The notes under the pieces were generated by a model. The model had not been told where the DNA came from, did not search any database, and worked only from the letters and a program-made list of their open reading frames with translations. Positions 14,716 to 20,085 of a DNA stretch of 20,085 bases are shown here, one piece after another. Source of the stretch: Metabacillus rhizolycopersici (lineage in GTDB: Bacteria > Bacillota > Bacilli > Bacillales > Bacillaceae); assembly GCF_020075705.1 (NCBI RefSeq), contig NZ_JAIQUM010000081.1, positions 1 through 20,085 of the forward strand, in the 5' to 3' direction. Every line of letters begins with the position of its first letter. Within the stretch, counting starts at the first letter, position 1. Position numbers and translations under genes: made by a program.

Positions 14716-15999
14716 ATGGATTTAGATATTGGGATTAAGGATATAGAACAATCCAATGATTTTCTTGCAAGTCTTTGGGCAGAAATTGAAAAAGACTTTG
14801 GAAAAGGTCAATTTATTTACTATGCACCTAGAAAAGATAAAAAGGAACAGAAAATTCACTTTGGAATCATGGATATAGGTATTGCACATTTAAGTGTTGG
14901 CATTACATACAAAGACAATGTCTCTATTGTTAAAATACTCTTTGAATATGAGGACAACAGTAAGGAATTAGAGCTAATATCTCCTTTAGGTCAAAGGCTT
15001 AAACAAGCTGTAAAAAAAGCAAGAAGAAACAAAGAGAACTATGAAAAGTTTTTTGTTAAGATAGGCATTAATTCTTATCATGCTCTGTCAAGCTATAAAG
15101 GTAGTAGTTTTATAACAGAAGTATCAACAAATGAGGGGACAGAAATCACTTTCCCTATTTTTGCCCATATTAAAAGTCAAGTATCTAGCAAAATGTTTCC
15201 TAAGTTAAATCAGATAATGGACTTTTTATCAGTAGAAACGAATGCTCCTTTTTGGAGGGATTATAAATATCATATTGGTATAGAACAAGTTGAAATATCT
15301 CCTAAAGAAGTATATCAAATACCAGCCTTTATAGATGAACTATCTGTTAAGGATGACTATCTTGTTATTTCAGAGGCAGGTAAAAACTTTGTAGACTACA
15401 TAGCAAACAGTTACAAGTTAGATGAAGATTTAGCCCTATTCTTAAAGGCTTGTTACCATTACCATACTGCAAGAAAGTATGATGCCCAATTACATAATTA
15501 CCCTATACCTAAGGTGTCTATGGGGGAAACTGTTAAATTTGAAATAAATATAGGTAGTATGGAGTCAGATTCTGCTCAAAAAAAGGGAAGCTCTCAGACA
15601 GAAATAGCAACAACTCTATACCTGTCAGCTTTAGAGGTTATTACCTTAATTGGATTCCAAGAGGAAAAATGTAGAGAATGTGGGCAGCCTAAATTCAAAA
15701 TTTCTAAAAGGGTAAAAAGTCTAGCACAAAAATACCTTAATCAACAATTAGCTAATGAGTTTATTGATTACTATGATAAAAGGTCAAAGTATTTGCATAA
15801 AGGGGAAAATTTATCTGATGATAGTCTTTTTACAAACTCATTCCCACTCTTAGATAAAGACAGTGAGCATGGATGTAAAATGACTATGGATGTACCAGTT
15901 GATAATATAAGAGAGCACACTGGCTATATGTTAAGGAAGTTTTACAGAGAATACTTTGCAGAAAAATGTAATGGTCAATATATTAAAGATGAGAGCTGA
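14716..15999 (+). CDS. Protein with C-terminal HEPN (Apea-like) RNase domain
   Basis: A 427-residue protein. The first 280 residues match nothing I know and mix beta strands and helices. The C-terminal third looks like an Apea-type HEPN domain: a CRECGQPKF zinc-ribbon-like turn, then a helix, then FIDYYDKRSKYLHKGENL with an R-x4-H motif (Arg356, His361). HEPN proteins with this motif are usually metal-independent RNases that act in abortive infection and toxin systems. The N-terminal part may sense the trigger. The ATG at 14716 has GAGGAG 9 nt upstream; the ATG at 14680 has none, although an in-frame GTG at 14710 cannot be excluded. A terminator overlaps the stop. The position after DUF6236 and before an HNH gene supports a defence role, which remains an inference. 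Confidence 0.78.
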   Translation: MDLDIGIKDIEQSNDFLASLWAEIEKDFGKGQFIYYAPRKDKKEQKIHFGIMDIGIAHLSVGITYKDNVSIVKILFEYEDNSKELELISPLGQRLKQAVKKARRNKENYEKFFVKIGINSYHALSSYKGSSFITEVSTNEGTEITFPIFAHIKSQVSSKMFPKLNQIMDFLSVETNAPFWRDYKYHIGIEQVEISPKEVYQIPAFIDELSVKDDYLVISEAGKNFVDYIANSYKLDEDLALFLKACYHYHTARKYDAQLHNYPIPKVSMGETVKFEINIGSMESDSAQKKGSSQTEIATTLYLSALEVITLIGFQEEKCRECGQPKFKISKRVKSLAQKYLNQQLANEFIDYYDKRSKYLHKGENLSDDSLFTNSFPLLDKDSEHGCKMTMDVPVDNIREHTGYMLRKFYREYFAEKCNGQYIKDES

Positions 16000-16014
16000 T
16001 GTGGCTCTCTTTTT
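15991..16014 (+). terminator. Terminator at the end of the HEPN gene
   Basis: GAGAGC (15991-15996) pairs with GCTCTC (16004-16009), followed by TTTTT. It overlaps the last codon and stop. Confidence 0.75.
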
Positions 16015-16058
16015 GCATTAATATTGATGTATAGCATACAGGGAATGAGGTAATTGGT

Positions 16059-16817
16059 TTGAATAAAGATACTTTTGCTGAATGGTTAAAAACTTATACT
16101 GATTTAAAACCATATGCAATAAAAAGATATTCTAGAGCTATTGAAACTCTATCATTAGAATTAGGAGACTTTGGATTGCAGAGAATTAATTTATTTAATC
16201 TACCTGATACAGCCTTTATTGATACAATCCTAAGTAATCCTGAGTTTAAAAAAAAGAATGACAAGGGACATAGAATGTACAGCACAGCCTTAAAGCATTT
16301 TAAAAAATACATTGAGTATTCCTATGACTCTGAGTTACAAGCTGAGCTATTTAAAGAGGAGCAGAAGTTTGAAAAGTACCTTACAGAAAATCCTGCTGAT
16401 GTTAGCAGAGCTAATATTGAGGATAAGCCAAAAGATAAACCTAATCACAGGTCAGTAAATAATAAAAAGGTATGGAGTAGAAATCCTAAATATGCAAGCG
16501 AGGTAGTAGTTGATGCAGACTACTTATGTGAGTTTGACAATCAGCATAAGCATTTCATTTCTAAGTTTAATGGAAAGAATTATGTAGAAGCTCATCATCT
16601 AATACCAATGCAATATCAGGAGCAATTTAATAACAGCATAGACATCCATGCTAATATAGTTTCAGTTTGTTTAGTTTGTCATAAGAAAATCCATCATGGA
16701 CTGTTTGAGGAAAAGAAAGAAATAATAGATAAGCTATTCAATAGCAGGAGAGAAAGACTTATCAGAAGTGGAATTAACATTAGCTTAAAGGAGCTTTACA
16801 GCTATTATCAGGATTAA
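16059..16817 (+). CDS. HNH endonuclease with helical N-terminal domain
   Basis: A 252-residue predicted nuclease. The HNH part occupies about 150-215: Cys157, EAHHLIPMQ with His179/His180, Asn199 (IHANIVSVC), and Cys204-x2-Cys207 followed by His208 and IHHG. The N-terminal 100 residues (FAEWLKTYTDLKPYAIKRYS, then HRMYSTALKHFKKYIEY) look like the helical core-binding domain of tyrosine recombinases or a related DNA-binding bundle; proteins of this layout are seen among restriction-like genes. A basic linker (KPKDKPNHRSVNNKK) joins the two. The start is TTG with GAGG 9 nt upstream. It follows a terminator by about 45 nt, so it may have its own promoter or depend on readthrough. The target is unknown; defence is likely from context. 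Confidence 0.82.
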   Translation: MNKDTFAEWLKTYTDLKPYAIKRYSRAIETLSLELGDFGLQRINLFNLPDTAFIDTILSNPEFKKKNDKGHRMYSTALKHFKKYIEYSYDSELQAELFKEEQKFEKYLTENPADVSRANIEDKPKDKPNHRSVNNKKVWSRNPKYASEVVVDADYLCEFDNQHKHFISKFNGKNYVEAHHLIPMQYQEQFNNSIDIHANIVSVCLVCHKKIHHGLFEEKKEIIDKLFNSRRERLIRSGINISLKELYSYYQD

Positions 16818-17073
16818 CTTAATGGAGGAGAACAAATGCTTATATTGGATAAGTAAGAGAGAAGAAACCACACTCATCCACAAACAAGCATTCGGTAAAT
16901 TTCCGACACGACTCAAATTTTAGGTGCGATTTTGTGCAGTAAAGTGATAAATTCAATAGTAATAAACTGATGTTATTCGACAGTCATAATCGATAAAAGA
17001 GGCTTATCCTTTTTAGAGTGATATCAAAGGAATAGATAGTGCTACTCTTTCCTGTTGTTTTCGATAAGCTATA
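16818..17073. other. Short gene-free gap with a truncated gene start
   Basis: At 16836 an ATG with a strong GGAGGAG binding site opens only six codons (MLILDK) before TAA at 16854-16856. This looks like the surviving start of a gene whose body has been lost or replaced. Nothing else coding is visible up to the res site. Confidence 0.35.
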
Positions 17074-17191
17074 TGTAAATCTAGAGCATGCTCAAATTTA
17101 CAGTTGTTCAGAATTGTAGTATTGTAAAATTAGAATATATTTTATAATTAATTTACAATTTGTAAACAAAGTATTTGATTCTAATTTTACA
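17074..17191. other. Three-subsite res site for the adjacent serine resolvase
   Basis: Three consecutive segments each begin with TGTAAA and end with TTTACA: 17074-17102 (29 bp, site I, with the palindrome GAGCATGCTC at its centre), 17123-17157 (35 bp, site II) and 17161-17191 (31 bp, site III). The gaps are 20 bp and 3 bp. Classical Tn3/gamma-delta res sites have three TGT-bounded subsites of about 28, 34 and 25 bp with similar gaps, followed by the resolvase gene, as here. In addition 17123-17136 and 17178-17191 are a perfect 14-bp inverted repeat. The resolvase promoter probably lies within the site, which would give autorepression. Confidence 0.75.
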
Positions 17192-17220
17192 TTGCGCTAA
17201 CATTAATTCATCGGAAGATT

Positions 17221-17799
17221 ATGGAAGGAACGATGAATTTGAACATAGCATATATCAGAGTATCAACAGTTGAACAGAACGAAGCAAGACAAGTTGAAGC
17301 AATGAAGCGGTACAGGATAGATAAGGTTTATCAAGAGAAGGTCTCAGCAAAAAATACAGACAGACCGAAGCTACTTGAGATGTTAGACTATGCTAGAGAA
17401 GGAGATACAATCTATGTTGCAGACTTTTCAAGATTAGCACGCTCCACAAAAGACTTGTTGGAACTAGTCGAACTATTAGAATCAAAAGGAGTTCAACTCG
17501 TATCAATTAAAGAGAATATCGACACTTCAACTCCGAATGGAAAACTTATGCTAACTATGTTAGGTGCAATCAATGAGTTTGAAAGAGCGAACATGTTAGA
17601 AAGACAGCGTGAAGGTATTGCCATAGCTAAAGCAGAAGGAAAGTATAAAGGACGAAAAGAGGTAACAATCCCAGATTTCGATAAGCATTATAAACGGTAT
17701 ATGAATCGAGAAGTATCAAAGACTCAGCTTGCTATAGAACTAGGAGTATCGAGACCAACCCTAGATAAGTTAATCAAAGAGCATCAACAAGTGAGTTAA
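17221..17799 (+). CDS. Serine recombinase of the resolvase type
   Basis: A 192-residue small serine resolvase/invertase. The catalytic domain has the nucleophile serine in NIAYIRVSTVEQ, then the conserved FSRLARSTKDLLELV, and the NGKLMLTMLGAINEFERANM segment leading into the E-helix. The C-terminal helix-turn-helix is VSKTQLAIELGVSRPTLDKL. The length is normal, with no extra domain. It would bind the res subsites just upstream and resolve co-integrates or dimers, or invert DNA between paired sites; only one site is visible here. An internal ATG at 17233, preceded by GGAAGG, is an equally good start and gives the more typical N-terminus (MNLNIAYIRVS). A terminator follows. Such genes are common on Gram-positive plasmids. 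Confidence 0.93.
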   Translation: MEGTMNLNIAYIRVSTVEQNEARQVEAMKRYRIDKVYQEKVSAKNTDRPKLLEMLDYAREGDTIYVADFSRLARSTKDLLELVELLESKGVQLVSIKENIDTSTPNGKLMLTMLGAINEFERANMLERQREGIAIAKAEGKYKGRKEVTIPDFDKHYKRYMNREVSKTQLAIELGVSRPTLDKLIKEHQQVS

Positions 17800-17801
17800 T
17801 A

Positions 17802-17830
17802 AGGGACTCCCCAAGGGGTCTCTTTTCATT
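17802..17830 (+). terminator. Terminator of the resolvase gene
   Basis: AGGGA and CCCC (2-nt bulge between them) pair with GGGG and TCTCT, followed by a T-rich stretch. Placed immediately after the stop codon. Confidence 0.65.
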
Positions 17831-18229
17831 TGCAATTAATGATATAGAAAAGGTGAGGTAGTTTATACAATCTCACCTAATACGGTCTCATTCAATTGTA
17901 ATGATGCAACGGGGATAATTAGCACAAAATACCGGTACTTTTATAGGGGAATCGACCTAGGTAGCTACGAATCCACAGCATCAAATTTTTCGATTCCTTC
18001 CATACGAACCTATCAAATCTCCAAAAAAATATAATTGAAGTTGAAGAGAATAAAGAATCTTAAATTAGAATGAAAAGTCTCAGAAAGTCTAATGAGAATA
18101 CTTTTGATTCATACCTGCATAGTTCATATTTATCTATAATTTTAATCCTATACAAGATTCGACATTAAATCTTTGGTTTATTAAGTACAATAGACATACT
18201 TAACATAGACTATGGAGAAGGTGGAAAGA
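17831..18229. other. Gene-free stretch before the YHYH gene
   Basis: It contains a 7-bp inverted repeat, AGGTGAG (17851-17857) with CTCACCT (17872-17878), and otherwise AT-rich sequence without a supported gene or a clear promoter. Confidence 0.35.
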
Positions 18230-19492
18230 TTGAAAAGAAATTTTATCGTCTTGGCAACTTCAATTTTATTATTTTTTATATGCCAAGAAGTGAAAGCACA
18301 TCCAGGAAATACTGATAGTTTTGGAAAACATACTTGTCGCACCAATTGCGAAAAATGGGGATTAGAGTATGGTGAATATCATGGGCATGGTGGTGCGGAT
18401 AGTTCTTCATCTTCTGGTTCAAGTGGTGCTTCCTCTGACTCTATTTATACGGATGATGTTCCAGTTATGACTGAGGAAGAACTAGAAGTTCATTACGAAG
18501 AATTACAAAGTGAAGGTTATGATATTGGATATCAAAATGGGTATAACGGTGAAGTGTTTGTAGATTTTCATGAAGGTGAATATTCTGAATTATCAAACGA
18601 TAAATACAGTTGGTATGAAGTGGGCTATGAAGCTGGATATAAGGAAGGCAAAGAAAAAAAAGCTGCAGAGATTCAAAAACAACAAGAAGAGGATTATCAA
18701 GCGGGAGAGAAAACAGGATACCAACAAGGAAAAATAGATTTTGAAAATAAAGCAGTTCAGCAAAATCCACAAACTAATTCCTCCCAAACTGAATATTGGA
18801 ATAAAGGCTATGAAGCTGGATACAAAAAAGTTGTTCAACTGAAACAGCTAGCTGAACAGGCAAAAGAAGAAGGATATCAACAAGGTTTAACACAGGAAGA
18901 TATAAGTATTCCTTCTAAATACACAAGTGTAGACGAAATAAAACAAGCATTTGAAGATGGCTTTAAAAAAGGTGAGGATGAAAGGATTAAACAATTACAA
19001 GAAACATATGAAAAAGAAGGCTATGAAGCAGGATATAATCAACAGACTTTTACTATTCCTGACGATGTTCCCGAATTATACAAGATATCCTTTAAGCGAG
19101 GGTTTGAAAATGGAAATAAAGCAAAAGAAGATGAAGCATACCAACGAGGTTATGATTTAGCGTTTAAAATGACAAAGTATATGGCTGATGACCAGTATAA
19201 AGAATATTCTAATCTTCAAAAGCAACATAAAAACGGATTTGAAGCAAATAAAAAAGCTGTAGAGTTGCGTGAAGAGGCGTTTGAAGCTGGTAAGAGCGGT
19301 GATGAGCTATCGATACCAGATGAATTTAAGAATAATAATGCTGTAGTAGACTTATATCATCAATATTATGAAAAAGGAAAAGAAGGGCGGGACGAGCGGA
19401 ATAAACAAATTCTAATTGGAGGTTTAGTATTAGTACCAACTGGAATTGTCGGGGGTTATTATCTACGCAAAAGAAAAATGAAACAATCTTAA
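18230..19492 (+). CDS. Secreted, membrane-anchored YHYH-type protein with GY repeats
   Basis: A 420-residue surface protein. Residues 1-23 form a signal peptide (basic MKRN, hydrophobic core, cleavage after VKA). The mature N-terminus is a YHYH-type domain: HPGNTDSFGKHTCRTNCEKW and GEYHGHGG, with paired Cys and several His that could bind metal. A Ser/Gly linker follows. The rest is built from many short Gly-Tyr/Gly-Phe units (GYEAGYKEG, GYQQG, GFKKGED, GYEAGYNQ, GFENG) and three units starting with I-P. The end has a membrane helix (about 393-412) and a basic tail, without an LPxTG motif. The TTG at 18230 is preferred because GGAGAAGGTGG lies before it; the ATG at 18212 has no binding site. 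The role is unknown. Confidence 0.85.
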   Translation: MKRNFIVLATSILLFFICQEVKAHPGNTDSFGKHTCRTNCEKWGLEYGEYHGHGGADSSSSSGSSGASSDSIYTDDVPVMTEEELEVHYEELQSEGYDIGYQNGYNGEVFVDFHEGEYSELSNDKYSWYEVGYEAGYKEGKEKKAAEIQKQQEEDYQAGEKTGYQQGKIDFENKAVQQNPQTNSSQTEYWNKGYEAGYKKVVQLKQLAEQAKEEGYQQGLTQEDISIPSKYTSVDEIKQAFEDGFKKGEDERIKQLQETYEKEGYEAGYNQQTFTIPDDVPELYKISFKRGFENGNKAKEDEAYQRGYDLAFKMTKYMADDQYKEYSNLQKQHKNGFEANKKAVELREEAFEAGKSGDELSIPDEFKNNNAVVDLYHQYYEKGKEGRDERNKQILIGGLVLVPTGIVGGYYLRKRKMKQS

Positions 19493-19501
19493 TTACATAG
19501 G

Positions 19502-19546
19502 TTATTAAACTCAATACATTCAGAAAAGGTGTCATTAGTTGAACAA
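19502..19546 (+). repeat. Dispersed 3'-tail motif after the YHYH gene
   Basis: TTATTAAAC at the left, then GGTGTCATTAGTTGAACAA, again between a stop codon and a terminator. Confidence 0.4.
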
Positions 19547-19564
19547 TTAAACACAATTTCATTT

Positions 19565-19597
19565 AAAAAGCACCTGTATCCAAACAGGTGCTTTTTT
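19565..19597 (+). terminator. Terminator of the YHYH gene
   Basis: A 13-bp perfect stem (AAAAAGCACCTGT at 19565-19577 with ACAGGTGCTTTTT at 19584-19596), 6-nt loop. The A-run and T-run suggest it works in both directions. Confidence 0.92.
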
Positions 19598-19823
19598 GAT
19601 TGCTTTGCTACATGGTAGTTAGTTGTGATTTTGGTTGCTATTAAGAACTTCTTTTTAAATTGTTTTTTTAACCTGTGACTGAAAAAAGTATTCTCTTTTT
19701 ATTTAACAAAATCAATTTACAGGAAACTTTTCCTTTTTTGATAAAGAAGTAGTTGGAGGGATAATTTGATTAAATGGAAACCTTAAAATACAAGCTTTAA
19801 GACCTTAATTTTTAATATTTTGT
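19598..19823. other. AT-rich gene-free right end of the element
   Basis: No gene is supported. A small hairpin AGGAAA/TTTCCT followed by T lies at 19721-19739. A ribosome-binding-like GGAGGG precedes a six-codon TTG frame at 19766, too short to call. Confidence 0.35.
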
Positions 19824-19930
19824 GGTCACAACCGTGGTCACATTTTTGGTCACAAACACTCTTTTAAATGTTAATTTCGTGGTTGCAAAAATGCTTATAA
19901 TCGCAGTTATACCAACACTTTTAGTATTTA
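19824..19930. other. Right attachment region (attR-like) with three arm repeats
   Basis: GGTCACA occurs at 19824-19830, 19836-19842 and 19848-19854, each 12 bp from the last. The last two, with their flanks, match the left-end block 181-201. GTATTTA at 19924-19930 is the candidate crossover core that pairs with 156-162. The arms are clear; the core is tentative. Confidence 0.5.
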
Positions 19931-19948
19931 GAAAACCCTATTATTGTT

Positions 19949-20085
19949 TTAGTAATCCCCAACACCTTTCCGACTAATTCGCTCAATAATTTCATGCAAA
20001 TCATCCGGCCGATGAAACTCAATCGGTGAAACGCCCTTCTCAAACTCAATCGTATCCGCCTCAACTAAAAGCACATACCGTCCGT
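19949..20085 (-). CDS. 3' end of a chromosomal gene at the right flank
   Basis: The minus-strand frame enters from the window edge and stops at TAA (19951-19949). The visible 45 residues include YVLLVEADTIEFEKGVSPIE and DLHEIIERISRKGVGDY. The composition and higher GC than the island suggest host chromosome. The stop lies inside the presumed right boundary, so this gene appears to keep its own end. I do not recognise the family. Confidence 0.65.
   Translation of the reverse strand, partial: GRYVLLVEADTIEFEKGVSPIEFHRPDDLHEIIERISRKGVGDY

Noticed and set aside
18465..18838. Overlapping minus-strand frames opposite the YHYH gene
   Set aside because: Open because of the repetitive Gly/Glu/Lys-rich coding strand; no initiation signals.
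19766..19786. Six-codon TTG frame with a GGAGGG site at the right end
   Set aside because: Too short to support as a gene; could be the remnant of one.
1..20085. CRISPR array, tRNA or rRNA genes, conjugation or phage structural genes
   Set aside because: No evenly spaced identical repeats, no tRNA or rRNA pattern, and no relaxase, type IV secretion or virion proteins were seen on either strand.

Overview
The window looks like a complete integrated genomic island of about 19.7 kb in the chromosome of a low-GC, endospore-forming Bacillaceae bacterium. The grounds are AT-rich sequence, strong AGGAGG-type ribosome binding sites, frequent TTG and GTG starts, sigma-A-like promoters, T-tailed terminators, and a cargo protein related to the sporulation hydrolase SpoIIP. 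The left end (about 156-201) carries a tyrosine integrase pointing outward. The right end (about 19824-19930) carries matching 12-bp-phased GGTCACA arm repeats. Short pieces of chromosomal minus-strand genes remain at 1-162 and 19949-20085. I see no conjugation machinery, phage structural genes, tRNA, rRNA or CRISPR array.

Layout, left to right. (1) Integrase, minus strand. (2) A compact two-gene CBASS anti-phage operon, membrane-anchored SAVED effector plus CD-NTase, with a sigma-A promoter and a strong terminator. (3) About 1 kb without a recognisable gene (4391-5417), which holds a candidate structured RNA with its own terminator, GC-rich repeats, and a 26-bp inverted repeat with a 15-bp spacer. 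This precedes an unrecognised 403-residue protein that could be an old replication or regulatory gene. (4) A small zinc-ribbon protein, a GNAT acetyltransferase and an MFS efflux-type transporter, each a separate transcription unit. (5) An ECF sigma factor translationally coupled to a membrane protein that combines an N-terminal anti-sigma-like region with a periplasm-side (extracytoplasmic) SpoIIP-like hydrolase domain; the pair is bracketed by diverged repeats and look-alike terminators. (6) A defence-island-like run on the plus strand: a DUF6884-type pseudogene with an internal deletion, an HNH nuclease with a ScoMcrA-like N-terminus, a DUF6236-like protein, a protein with a C-terminal HEPN (Rx4H) domain, and a second HNH nuclease. 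(7) A serine resolvase preceded by what looks like a full three-subsite res site. (8) A secreted YHYH-type surface protein with many Gly-Tyr repeats.

The parts fit a defence and fitness island that moves by site-specific recombination. CBASS, the HNH genes and the HEPN gene are candidate anti-phage functions. The ECF/SpoIIP-like pair may sense or remodel the envelope. The resolvase with its res site points to a plasmid ancestor or a circular multimer-prone stage. The least familiar parts are the ECF/SpoIIP-like anti-sigma fusion, the DUF6236-HEPN-HNH cluster, and the 4.7-5.4 kb control region. All family names come from motif recognition by eye; no database search was run.
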